From contig JBCAMK010000002.1 in the NCBI GenBank assembly GCA_038503065.1, positions 3,038,001-3,102,000 of the forward strand: a DNA stretch of 64,000 bases, in the 5' to 3' direction. The notes beneath the pieces were generated by a model that worked only from the letters and a program-made list of their open reading frames with translations, was not told the DNA's origin and ran no database searches. The translations under genes were made by a program, and so were the position numbers. Positions 53,134-63,511 of this stretch are shown piece by piece. The stretch is from Paragyromitra xinjiangensis. Its lineage: Eukaryota > Ascomycota > Pezizomycetes > Pezizales > Discinaceae. The stretch's first letter is position 1; each line of letters opens with the position of its first letter.

Positions 53134-53866
53134 TGTAACAGGGGTGGTCCTCTAGACAACTGCTAAGGCTAGGTAGGATAATGGCCGTTGCTTATACTAA
53201 AGTCAGGCTGAGATCTTAAAGTATTTTCGTGCAGTATACTCAATAATCTTAAGGGCGGAACTCGGTAATTCTTGTCACTAGGTCTCTGGTTGAAGATGGA
53301 GAAGAGCAACTGGTGGCGGGGCTCGCCAGTACTTGTAGTACTGCATGCTCGCCGCCTCTACTCAGTTCTACTCAGCTGGGGGATCCGGTTAACCCTGAAT
53401 CCTGTCAATGATCATGGGCGGGTCTCTTCAGAAGTGTTCTCTCACATTCCACTGGAGTTCTGCACCTCATGTGCAACCGCTCCTCATGCACTGCTCTACC
53501 AGTCAGGACTCTATGATCTGCCAGCCTAGTCCTGCAGGACTACTTGCATGGTGCTGATCAGTCTATAGTTGCGTCAGGTGTCCGCTAGAATAGTTCTCCC
53601 AGTTGCGCCACCTATCAACCATAGCTGGTGGGGCATGCATAGGTGGATTAGGAACTCAACCACATCTCTGAGTGTTTGATGTCATCGGAGATCTGCTACA
53701 GGCCCGTCAGCCTTAGCACCTCCAGATGTTCCTAACCACCAGGTCAGCGGGGTACTGGTGTTCCCTAGCATGTGGTAGCTACTCCACTCATGCTTGTCCT
53801 TGTACCTCTCCGTCTGCCCGGGTCTATTCTACCTTTCGCATGTAACAGCCTTGTGGGTCCGTTACA
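53134..53866 (-). repeat. 5' LTR of chromovirus A (733 bp)
   Basis: TGTAACA at 53134 and CGTTACA at 53860-53866. An inverted copy of identical length is split at 38706-41949. If the RNA starts at the CCTTAAGATTAT block (53254), R plus U5 is about 121 nt. Confidence 0.88.
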
Positions 53867-53928
53867 GAATCGACCTATTGGCGCAGGCGCAGGAAGCTCA
53901 GGCAGCGAATTGACTATTGGCGCAGGCG

Positions 53929-53975
<47 letters not shown>

Positions 53976-54165
53976 AGCGAATAGACCATATGGCGCAGGC
54001 AGCGAATCAACCATGTGGCGGAGGCAGCGGAAGCTCAGGCAGTGAATTGACCATATGGCGGAAGCGGAGGAAGCTCAGGCAGCGAATCGACCATATGGCG
54101 GAAGCGGGGGAAGCTCAGGAAGCTGAGGCAGCGAATTGAGCTGTTTGCTGAGCTCGCTTAGGCAG
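53867..54165 (+). repeat. Minisatellite with an embedded hexamer array
   Basis: Imperfect units of about 40-55 bp containing GGAAGCTCAGGCAGCGAAT and ACCATATGGCG, repeated five to six times. An uninterrupted run of the hexamer GGCTCA lies at 53929-53974. It starts immediately next to the LTR. The Pro-Glu repeat ORF on the minus strand is a by-product of the hexamer. Confidence 0.75.
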
Positions 54166-54945
54166 AAGCAACCAGCCAGCGGAGGCAGCGGAAGTGGAAG
54201 CAGCGGATCAAAGCGAGTCTAGGAGGCATATCAGCAGAAATCATATAAACAGAAGCGCGACGTTACCTAGGAGTTTCTTTGCAAACAGAGTTTAGTACTT
54301 CAAGCCTAAAAGTCACGATGTTAGCAAAGTCCTATGGTACAGCGAGGTTGGGAATGGTGGGAGGGAATAGGGGGAAGCAATAGTAGGAAGGACGGGAGGG
54401 AATAGGGGGAGGTGGAGATTGGTGTCTTACTAGGCGTTGCTTTGGTAACGACTAAGCGACGACTTGGCGACGACTTGGCGACTACAAAGTGATGACCAAG
54501 CGACCTCCAGATTTTTGAAAATTGCTAAGTGCCTGGGAGCGAGTGAAGTGAATTTTGCTAAGTCCCGGGTTTTCAGGAACTTAGAAAAATTCGCTAAGTA
54601 CTCAAGCTGCCACCCAGCGCTGCCAGATGGTGGGAGGTTGCCCGGAAGCCCTGCAAGCAGCAAGCGACACCCAGGAGAAGCACTGCAGGAAGCGAGTGAC
54701 CTCCAGGCGCGGCAGGCGGTCGGGCGGAATTTGTACCTATTGGGTGCAAATTTTTTTTTACTGATGTAGAGGACCACCCCCATTACAACCAAAAGGCTTG
54801 ACAAGACCTCGCTCCTTGAGACTGACGACAGGCTGCAGCAGTGGTGATGTCCTGAAGAAAACCAAAAGGCAAGGGGACCGTTCAAAAGGCATGGCATGAA
54901 TACAGCCACTGGAAGATGACAACCTGAAAGAGGTCATCAGGGAGT
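54166..54945. other. Repeat-like non-coding stretch
   Basis: No convincing gene. 54440-54610 is dense in AAGCGAC, TTGGCGAC and GCTAAGT words, as in a decayed low-copy repeat. A T-rich run followed by CTGATG at 54750-54766 resembles one MITE end. Confidence 0.4.
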
Positions 54946-55059
54946 TTTTTCAGTTCGCAACAGTCTTCCAAGCGCTTTGGAAGGCCCAAAACTAGTCTAG
55001 TGGAATATGGCCTTCTGGAAGACAAGAAAGTGTTGGGGCGACATTTTTTTTTTGCTGAT
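54946..55059. mobile_element. Relic of the CATCAGC MITE family
   Basis: Contains AATATGGCCTTCTGGAAGACA, shortened here to its core ATATGGCCTTCTGGAAGACA, which is shared with the internal modules of the two intact MITEs. It ends in T(10)GCTGATG, like their right terminus. The left end is not clear. Confidence 0.5.
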
Positions 55060-56145
55060 GTTTATTGATTATTGGGAGTGTGCACTTGGGCCCACAAGGT
55101 GCTAAGATTAGATACCAGACATGTAGGGAGAATCCAGATTTTAAACACCAAATATTGAAAAAAATCTGGGCGACTGCAACGTGGGCACGGGACTAGTAAA
55201 ACTGGACATAGTTAGGGAAAAAATGTATTATTTCTTTATTTTCGATGTTTTATTAGTGAAGCATGTTAGAAGACAATTCCCGTGTGGTAAGGTGTTGTGC
55301 ATAGTTTTAGCTAAGCGGCAGGGTATTCTGAACGCTCTTCCTTTAATTTTGGGTGGAGGTATTGGAGAGCAAATCCACTAAGCTCTTTGAAAGTGAACGC
55401 TGAATTCGCCCAATATGGACTAGCGCTGTTGCCTTCATCGCCACACGCTTCCTAACAGCCTGGGTTCGAGGCTAGTTGTGGATGGATGGCCTTATCCTCC
55501 CGCTCATCCTGCTTTTCTCTTTCTAAATACCCACTCTTCAACCTTCTTACCCATCGAATTAGCACCCATTGTTACCTAGTATCGCACATAGGTCGGCACT
55601 GCGATCCGCCTTCGCATCTAAACCTGACGTTAGGTTAGGCTACATCATACGGCATAACGCTGCGCTGAATCTCATCTAATTCACACGAAGATCTAGGCAT
55701 CTAAGTGAACACTGTTTCGATTGAAATGGCCATATGGGCTTGAGAAAAGGGACGCTCTCCTGTTGAGCAGTGCAATTCTATTGAAGTTAGAGAAAATTCC
55801 GTTTACGTAGTGTAGTTTTACACATTTCACACCAAATTTGGGATAGTATATATCATTACTGGTGAGTGTTTGCTCAATCCTCAGATCGCCTTTACACTTT
55901 CTGCGAGGTACATATGCCTCCCTATCCGCATTCGCGCCGTATTATTTGAAAGGTTGCGCACCCAAGAATTCCTGCATAACATTCAGATGAACGAATTTTT
56001 AATGAATTCAGAGTACACTTGCATATTTATCACAGGCTTTTTGACCTAAACGCTTTTGGACCTCTCAGAAGTTGCGCTTACACGATATGAGATTATGTAG
56101 TCCCGTGAGTTAGCTCAACCTCAGCTTTCCGAGGCAACAAAGAGC
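55060..56145. other. Intergenic, leader of the 14-3-3-like gene
   Basis: AT-rich, no ORF with recognisable content. A GGGTTCGAGGC word near 55462 looks like a tRNA B box but does not fold as a tRNA. The last part presumably holds the promoter of the gene at 56146. Confidence 0.4.
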
Positions 56146-56901
56146 ATGGTTGGCTCTGAGGTTGATCAGAAATACCTGGGGGCTTACGCGAAGTCCACCA
56201 CCATCCTCAGTATATCTCTCTCAGCTGGCCTCTACAAACTCCTAGGCCTTTCAACCCTCTTATCCCGCAAACTCCTCCGCGCACGAAAGCAACGAAAGTT
56301 AGACCCAACACGGACTACCAAATCCCTCGACCTCTATCGACACATAATCTGGATGGCCCGTGAAGGTCTCGCAATTTTAAATAACGAGATTAAGCCTGCA
56401 ATGGCTGACTATATATCTCCTAAATACACTATGCTGAATGAGCTTCGGGTACTGGTGGCCAAACTCAACGCATCATTCCTTCACATATTCGTTCTTTTTG
56501 ATCATACATATCAGACAAAAACTACGATGGTACCCAACGTTTCGTCGAAGTTGGCAAATGGCGCAACTACACACCTCACTTGCTCGCCAGGCATCAAAGG
56601 GGTTGGCACATTGAATACTTCGTACGCCTACATCACGCCTACCATTGACGCCTTCGTCAAGGCCGAGGAAAGCGCGAGACGTTTACTACCAGGATCGCAC
56701 CCTCTTCGGTTGTCTGTAAAATTAGAATACAGTGCTTTTCTATACGACTGCACGCGGGATTATGAAAACGCTCGGAACGTGGCTAAGGGTGCTGTTGAGG
56801 AAGCGTTTGCATCAATGGATGCTATGGACGATGATGCTTTTGAGGACGCCATGGAATGTAAGCTTTTACCCTTGTATGGTGCAGATCCGAACCCGAGCTA
56901 A
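56146..56901 (+). CDS. 14-3-3-like protein, fungal divergent type
   Basis: 251 residues. The C-terminal half has the 14-3-3 pattern LLPGSHPLRLSVKLEYSAF then YENARNVAKGAVEEAFASMD, equivalent to helices 7-8 of canonical 14-3-3 (THPIRLGLALNFSVF, ACRLAKAAFDDAI). The N-terminal half has SEVDQKYLGAYAKS, ILGLSTLLSRKLLRARK-like residues and DLYRHIIWMAREGL, as in the divergent 14-3-3-domain proteins of Pezizomycotina. The usual phosphopeptide-binding Arg/Tyr set is not obvious, so phospho-binding is uncertain. The ATG is in good context (A at -3, G at +4). A GTAAGC inside the end (about 56860) could be an intron donor; if used, the true C-terminus differs from LLPLYGADPNPS. Confidence 0.7.
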   Translation: MVGSEVDQKYLGAYAKSTTILSISLSAGLYKLLGLSTLLSRKLLRARKQRKLDPTRTTKSLDLYRHIIWMAREGLAILNNEIKPAMADYISPKYTMLNELRVLVAKLNASFLHIFVLFDHTYQTKTTMVPNVSSKLANGATTHLTCSPGIKGVGTLNTSYAYITPTIDAFVKAEESARRLLPGSHPLRLSVKLEYSAFLYDCTRDYENARNVAKGAVEEAFASMDAMDDDAFEDAMECKLLPLYGADPNPS

Positions 56902-57703
56902 ATGAAGATTCGTCTAGTGGTGGGTAATTTGGGTGTATTAGCTAAGAGAGGCGAACCATCTCCTAGGCCGTCTCCAAGGATAAATGGCCACGAGGAAGTC
57001 AAGCCAAATGGACATGCCCACAAAATGACTGGGCATTTGATTTGACAAACGTTGCGCAAAAATTTATAACTAGGCGACGGGGCTTCACGAACAAGATCGA
57101 AATATTGGCCTCCTGTTCTTCGCCGAATTCCCAACTTATGCTTATTGGCCTGAGATTTGTAATGGGTGATTTTGCGGCGTGATTTATTCGGCATGTTTTT
57201 TGTTCACTATGTTTCGTTCGGGCGGGTCTATGGCTAGCTTCAAGCCATGTTGGTTGTAAATTTCCCGATTCTTTTTGTCTTCCCTCTGTAATATCTAACC
57301 TTTCCTATTGCTTTGTATCGGTTTCTAGTGTTTATTTAATAAATTTTGTTGTGAAGAGTCGCTTGATATGTTTGGCTTTATAAATGTAGAGTATAGTAGA
57401 GTACCCAGGTCATGACTATGAAGATAGAATAGGTCTCACAATTCTTTAATGGTGACCTCTTGAAGATCATTGATTATGCCAAGCCAAGCACCACAGGGGA
57501 AGCTACCTGCCCCTTTCTCGATTCTGAGACACCCGCGCCCTATCTACTTCACTTCCACTCTATAGTCCGTTCAACTTTCTTCATTCGTTTCTCGTGCTTT
57601 GTGCGTCGTTCTTCGCCTTGTATTCTACATTCGTACCATCAGTATCTTTCTTTTTATCTCGTTCACCTTCGTTGCCAATTTTTGCATCCTGCAAGAGCCA
57701 AAA
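56902..57703. other. Intergenic with CT-rich promoter of the glucanase
   Basis: 57500-57700 is strongly pyrimidine-rich with runs such as CTTCACTTCCACTC, typical of leaders of expressed fungal genes. Nothing else is recognised between the two genes. Confidence 0.5.
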
Positions 57704-58839
57704 ATGGTTTCTCTTGCTGCTCTTTTGAGGGGTGCCCTTTTCGTATTACCCTCACTTGTATCTGCGACCGGGCAGCTTGGTTTCTCGCTTGGTGTCAAGC
57801 AAAATCCTGTGAGTTGTTGAGAGGCTGCGTTGGATGACGAGTTGCTAATTTTGATCACCATGTTAGGACGGGACTTGCAAGTACACAGACGATTTTAAGA
57901 AAGACCTTGATGTCATCGCTGGAACGAGCAAAATTATCCGGGTCTACGCTGTTAGCGATTGCAACACCATGGAACAAATCATGCCTGCTGTGGTAGACAA
58001 AGGGTTCAAGATTATTCTTGGTGTTTGGTAAGATCTAACCATGCTCAAGCTTCTCTGGTTTAGTCTCACAATCATTTCATAAGGCCGAATGATGATGATC
58101 ACTTCGCACTTGAGACGGCCGCTCTTAAAAAGTAAGCATATCATGGATTTGTATTGGTCGTCTTTGAAATTACATTATTAACAATTCTATCCTATAGATA
58201 TATCCCTATCTATGGAACAGATTCCATCTATGCTATAACTGTTGGTTCCGAGGCTCTTTACCGAGAAGAATTCACTGGCGTGGGGCTAGCAGAAAAGATC
58301 AATGAAGTTAAAGCAGTTCTCAAGTCACTTGGAGCTGATTCCATTCCTGTTGGAACTGCTGATTCATGGAACAAACTTATCGAAGACGACGCAAACCCTG
58401 TTATTAATGCAAGCGACATTATTCTCTCTAATGCCTTCAGTTATTGGCAAGGGCAGAAGCAAGATAATGCCACCCATTCCTTCGTTGATGATATAATGCG
58501 TATGCACCCCACCGTACCTACGTTGTATTTCGCTAACTTCAAGTAGAGGCACTTGCCCACGTTCAAAGCATCAAGGGAGATAAGTCTTTCGACTTTTGGG
58601 TTGGTGAAACTAACTGGCCAACGGGTGGCCAAAATTACGAGGATGCTGTCCCTAGTGTAGAGAACGCAGCAAGCTACTGGAAGAACAGCATCTGTGCAAT
58701 GCTTGCTTGGGGGGTTAATGTTTTTGTCTTTGAGGCATTTGACGAAATTTTCAAGCCTGTTGAAAAGGGTAATGATGTCGAGCAGCATTGGGGCGTGTGG
58801 GATCAGAACTATAAAACTAAGTTTGACTTGGCCTGTTAA
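57704..58839 (+). pseudogene. Secreted GH17 beta-1,3-glucanase/transglucosylase (Bgl2-like), apparent frameshift
   Basis: Cell-wall glucan-modifying enzyme. Exons 57704-57808, 57867-58027, 58084-58131 and 58198-58839, with three GT-AG introns of 56-66 nt. A signal peptide (MVSLAALLRGALFVLPSLVSA) precedes LGFSLGVKQ. The GH17 acid/base is the Glu in TVGSEALYR and the nucleophile the Glu in WVGETNWP, both present. It ends FDLAC without a GPI signal, as in Bgl2. At 58541-58546 the frame reads NFK then TAG. Adding one base restores NF...EALAHVQSIKGDKSFDF and gives 318 residues, close to the family length of about 313. So there is a 1-nt deletion, either real or a sequence error. Confidence 0.82.
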
Positions 58840-59796
58840 ACAATGGGGGATGCCAGCAAAGGCGGAAATTTATATTTTCCTATCTGGAGAGAGCAAGTAA
58901 AACTAATTACATCGGGCGTTATATTTCCCGATATGTATTGTTTATTGACTAAGTCATCCCTCCACCTCAATATACTCATATCCCTGGTTGGGAATTCCCA
59001 CCATCTCATCTTTCTTTTTTGTACGAGCGCCATTAGCTAGGTTCGTAGAAGTTGCATATATTGTGCAATAATGCTGAGATTTATTTGAGATTTATTTCCG
59101 GCTTCGGGCAAAGCGGTTTTTTTCGCAGATATGCGTGTTTTAGCCAGTAGTACTTGTTCCGTCGCTTCTGTTAAGTGGCAATGATTGATCAAGTACAATA
59201 TACCATTATTGTGCTATGACCAGTCATAATACAAAAATCGAGTACCCGCGACCTAGTCCATTCATGACCTTAATCGACGGCAAACTCAGGGCCGCCATGC
59301 GACCGAATCTGACCTGACATCCTTGGTTCTAATATTCTGCATCCTGATACCTAGTGAATACATGTATCTACTGAAGCCTCGTCAACTGCTGTCAGAACTT
59401 ACTTGATGATGAATTCATTGGTACATCCAACCACCTGGGTTATGGTACTCAGAACTTACCATCTAGATTGGGCAACCAAAGCCAAAATAGATTCCCCTCA
59501 TCTCATAACCCTTCAGGGCATTCATTCCTCGAGGCACTTCAACTCTTCAAGATACTTCATGCAAACCACTCTCGCTTTTATTAATGAGCTATTAATTAAA
59601 GTCCTAGATCGATATTATAAGAGAGTAGCCGATGGGGGTAAGGTTAAATAGACAAATGTATCATACTTAGGACATGGAAATCATCACTACATAAGGGAAA
59701 TCATGAAACAAATTTAGCACTTAGTAACTTCTGGGATTTAGAGAGAGCAGCCACAGCATCTCGTTTGACGAGCTAAGCAATTGTAATGGCAAGCCT
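58840..59796. other. Intergenic, no gene recognised
   Basis: AT-rich sequence between the convergent glucanase and the decayed minus-strand gene. Only short unconvincing ORFs. Confidence 0.45.
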
Positions 59797-60907
59797 TTAA
59801 ATAGGGCTTACAGTAATGCTAGCTGAGTGACCTCCCCATGCCTCCCCCGAGACATATTGTGCCAGATTATGTGATTCAATTGTACCCTGGATATCACCAG
59901 AAAGTTCTGATGCCATAGGGCTGATGCTTGTTGGCGAGTTGAGGGAAAGGTCTCTGGAAACATGGATATACCGGTCTCCACTCAATGGCGTGGTTTTTAG
60001 GAAAGAACCAAGATTAAATTTCTCGACCAGCAGGCCTCGGCCCTCGAGCCGGCAGTAAATTTTGAACCACACGAATGGAGCATCATCCGCATCCAGACTT
60101 TTCACACAAAACCGCTTTACCACAGAGGTTTCCATCCTCCATCCCGGCTCCTAATCTCGCAGTATGATTGACATGTCGGCTTTTCAATAATTCGACGATC
60201 GTAGAGGGAGGATCGAACTCGTCGGGCACCACAGCACTAGCCCATTCCGGCCATCTCTCGCACCGGAAAACTTTGCAGTCATTTGTGCCATATTGATTTG
60301 CTGTAACAGGCCGAGAATTAGGTTTTGTTGCGCGGCAGATCTTGGTAGGTTCGCTGGACTTGATAAGAGAGAAAAGCATCTCCCTTCGTCAAGCAACCTC
60401 CGCTCCCTTATTGCCCATGATCCTTCCGTACTGTGATCTTATCGTCGAGTTAATAGGGCCAACGATTGGACAGTCAGTATTTTTCTGGGGAAGAGGGAAT
60501 TGGGCATCAACCCTCTGGCCATCGGCATAGAACTCAACCCTAGCAGCCTTACAAGGAAGAGGTTAATAGGAGATATTATAATGTAGCCAAGATTGTTGCC
60601 CAAACTGTGTTGGGATATAGCAACTTTTCCCACCTTTAAATTCACCATGTCCGGACTCGGGGAGTGGCCCATCATGAGTCTCGATGAACGCTGTGATGCC
60701 ATTAATAGAAGGCATGAGCAGCGAGTGGAATATCACTCGTGGCGAAGACGAATATGGCTCGAGTAGGTTTTGAAAAAAAAGGTAGGAAAGGCTTTTTTTT
60801 CCGAGTTTCATGCCAGGAAACATTATTTCCAAATGCATGGCAATTGCGATTACCTTTCTACGAAGGTGGAAGCCACCCGGGAGAAATCGAAGTATTCGGA
60901 TGCCCAA
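59797..60907 (-). pseudogene. Decayed gene, unknown function (possible DUF7918-like fungal protein)
   Basis: One minus-strand frame runs from about 60907 to 60083 with protein-like content. It reads SINGITAFIETHDGPLPE, KSCYIPTQFGQQ, then a TAA at 60563, PLPCKAARVEFYADGQRVD, a TGA near 60385, then CRATKPNSRPVTANQYG, CERWPEWASAVVPDEFDPP. A shift near 60110 leads to a second frame (RFCVKSLDADDAPFVWFKIY to the stop at 59797). The order of an ETHDGPLPE-type start, a conserved CYI motif and a YADGQRV strand vaguely resembles fungal DUF7918 proteins; this is a weak memory-based call. Two in-frame stops and a shift argue for a pseudogene, though short introns could explain some of it. Confidence 0.5.
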
Positions 60908-61711
60908 TAACCCTAACCCGCGCTCGAACCGTATTCACTGGCTTGCCAACGCCCATCTGACCCTTCATACGAGACCGAGTCATTTCTTGGCATCCGGACA
61001 CTTTAATTTTCGTCGAGCATCAGGCGTGTACGTCAAAAGAGTTTGTTTTCGTAGCTACCTCCCCTCCTTTTTCCAAAAGCCTAGTCGCCGCTGTAGGAAA
61101 GGGCTAGTGACCGCTAGTATCAAGAAGGAAGTGGAACTAAATTTCGTAAGAGAGAGTTCGCTGCAAACAAAAAGCTGTCCTACTATTCTTGTTATTACTC
61201 TCGAGCTATCCGGATATACAGGGAAGAGAATTATCAGGAGGGAAGAGCTATAAGGGTTCTGAAAACTTGGCTAGGAAAAATTTTATTTCGGTATATTTTT
61301 CTTAACAGTGGCCGGAATTCTGGTATCAACTTCCCCCAACGATGAACTTTCATAGCTGTCCGCCATAAAAACTACTGCTTACATTGAGGGGGAAGCCAAA
61401 AAGTATAGTTTCTAGGAAAACGTACAGGGTTTATAGTTGTATCAATGCACTGGGATTTTCTATTTTCGTATAGGTACTCTTCTCAGATGGTAATTACATA
61501 ATACCTTGAAGGTCGTAATGCAACAACCTTGAAACGCTACATGTAGCTACAACGATAACGGTTTCAACAATCCAATAATAAAGGCTACAGTTGTGAGAAT
61601 AAAGAAAATGGTTAAATAACACAAAATACTTTGGCTTAACATCTGAGCGGGTCCAGACTAGTTGTTGTATCAGTGGGCTGTGTTGTTGCTGAGGCGGTAC
61701 GCGCACGGTTG
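60908..61711. other. Intergenic, no gene recognised
   Basis: Contains only ORFs without recognisable content on either strand. Confidence 0.4.
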
Positions 61712-62271
61712 CTAGTCTCGTGCCAAGACTCTTAGTCAGCATCGCAAATAATAGTCGTAACTCCTAGGAGGTGAGGTCATAGTCTCGCGCCAGATTGCTC
61801 GGCCATATAATTGATTATATAGTCATCACATGCTTGACCCAGCAGCAAAGCGGAATTACGATTATTATTTGTGATGTTGACTAAGAGTCTTGGCACAAGA
61901 CTAGTAAGGTCAAGTGCGAGATGACTAATCAATTACATAGCCGAGCGATCTGGTGCGAGACTACAGTCGTTCACAAGGTGACGGCGAATCCTGCCTGATG
62001 GCGAACAGGGTTATGCGCAGTATATTTCACGGATTTGCTAAGCTGTCAACTTTCTCGGCCAAAAACCCCTGTTCGCTATCAGACAGGATTCGCCGCACCC
62101 CGTGAACGACTATACTGTATAAACTCGTGAAAATTGATCTGGCGCTAGTGAAAAACTAAACCTAATAGAGTAGGATGGCTGCAGCTGGCCCCATTTCCCT
62201 ATATAAGCCACGAAAAAACCTGCCGATCTGGGGATAGCGTCAGGTCGAATTTCACGAGTTTATACAGTATA
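61712..62271. repeat. Cluster of four inverted-repeat pairs, two interleaved
   Basis: Arm pairs: A 61712-61760 with A' 61856-61904; B 61780-61827 with B' 61920-61963; C 61965-62010 with C' 62067-62111; D 62111-62131 with D' 62251-62271 (D is a perfect 21-bp match). A and B interleave (A B A' B'); C and D are simple hairpins sharing their boundary at 62111. No ORF. Likely foldback or MITE-type elements inserted into one another. Confidence 0.75.
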
Positions 62272-62559
62272 TGTAGCTATGGCAGAACAAAGCCTGTGAA
62301 ATAAAAAGCGCAATAAAAGACAACCCAGTGTCATGTCGCGATATTATTATTATTATGAATTATTATGAGTTTGTCATAACTAGAAAATACTAGCTACGAA
62401 AGGATAGGCCTAGGGGGGTATTCATCTTACGGTATGCGATGTCACGATATCCCATAGCATACATGCATATGTACATGTAGTTCTGTTCTATAACTCATAA
62501 TCAAGCACCTGCGGCTTATATATTTTCTGCTACATTCAGGTCGTATTTTAAGAGTACTT

Positions 62560-62680
62560 GTGGGCTAGGATAAGAACCTGAAAACATGGGCGGTAAATTT
62601 GTATGGCGAAATATCCGTGCACCACTCCGTAGAACACAAAACCACACATCCCATGTTTTCAGATTCTTATCCTGGTCCAC
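62560..62680. repeat. Foldback repeat, 31-bp arms
   Basis: Arms 62560-62590 and 62650-62680 are inverted copies with about four mismatches (core AGGATAAGAA and AAAACATGGG), around a 59-nt loop. No coding content. Confidence 0.7.
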
Positions 62681-63002
62681 GAGAGGTTTATGTGACCCGC
62701 ATAGCTAGGATCGAGGCTCAAAACCATGTATGAGAAGTCCAAAATCTCCTAAGATTTGGTTTCGCTGGTCAATGCCCTCCTCCCAACTGGCTGATCTTCG
62801 CTTTTTCTACTGGTATGCATTTCTGTGCGGACCCAGTTTAGTCCGGAAATAGTCCGGAAACGTCATTTGAATACGAAATGTAAACTCCATGCAGGCTATC
62901 CCATCCGATCAGACCAAGGCCCTCTTACAGTTTGTATTGATGAGTTAGGGAGAACACTTGGCATTCACTATCCAATCGAGCCCACATGCAGCAGCACTAG
63001 AG
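62681..63002. other. Intergenic, no feature recognised
   Basis: Between the foldback and the MITE; no gene-like ORF and no clear repeat. Confidence 0.35.
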
Positions 63003-63004
63003 TA

Positions 63005-63179
63005 CAGTCGTATCTTGCTATACCGAACCTTCACATACCGAATCTTTTGCTGTAACGAATGGATTTGGCCAGACCTTTTTTTTCCTTCACAGTGCTACTC
63101 TATAGGTATTGAATTTGCTGTAATGAATAATTTGCTATTCCGGTGGATTGTGCAGGTTCGGTACAGCAAGGTACAACTG
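63005..63179. mobile_element. MITE of pogo/Fot1 (Tc1-mariner) type, 175 bp
   Basis: Terminal inverted repeats of about 25 bp (CAGTCGTATCTTGCTATACC at the left; complement of CAGTTGTACCTTGCTGTACC at the right) flanked by TA on both sides (63003-63004, 63180-63181). The CAGT-GTA-CT-GCTATA-CGAA style of end and the TA duplication are typical of pogo/Fot1-like elements. No transposase. It sits about 330 bp upstream of the EF-1beta ATG. Confidence 0.8.
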
Positions 63180-63511
63180 TACTACATATATCTTATGCTG
63201 GCCACAAAGAAAACTTTGGCGCACAAATCTCGGCAGTCACGTCCCAAGGGAGACGCGTTGCTCAAATTCCGTGCCCGACCTTTGATCACAATTTGGGTGA
63301 AGTGGGGTTGGTGCCTGGCAACGACCCACACAAGATGACCCCTCCAAAGAAAATTCCCCCACCACTTTTTTACCCCTCCTCCACTTCCCATCCACGCATA
63401 AAGTATCGTCAATACCCCTCCTCGCGCATCAGCCTTCATCGTCTCCCAACGAACATATTAATCGACCATATTAACTATTCTTGATCTCTAATCCTCCAGA
63501 TAGTCTTTAGA

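Larger units (their letters stand above)
48861..53866 (-). mobile_element. Ty3/gypsy chromovirus A, 3' part lost
   Basis: Runs from its 5' LTR (53134-53866) through gag, protease, RT and the start of RNase H, and is cut at 48860 by LTR B. Integrase, chromodomain and 3' LTR are missing here. A chromodomain plus LTR A from another copy is found at 38396-38833. Several stops and at least one frameshift show it is dead. Confidence 0.88.

Noticed and set aside
53765..54010. Protein with Pro-Glu repeats
   Set aside because: It is the reading of the GGCTCA hexamer run and extends into LTR sequence; not a gene.
54430..54909. 159-residue minus-strand ORF
   Set aside because: No recognisable domain; it spans repeat-like sequence and a poly(T) run.
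55411..55480. tRNA or tRNA-derived SINE (GGGTTCGAGGC)
   Set aside because: The putative T-arm folds with the wrong loop register, and no acceptor or anticodon arm can be drawn.
58544..58549. Six-base intron GTAGAG rescuing the glucanase frame
   Set aside because: Far below any spliceosomal intron size, and it would not keep the conserved residues in register.
60810..61253. 147-residue plus-strand ORF
   Set aside because: Basic, low-information content, and it overlaps the antisense of the decayed gene; no support.
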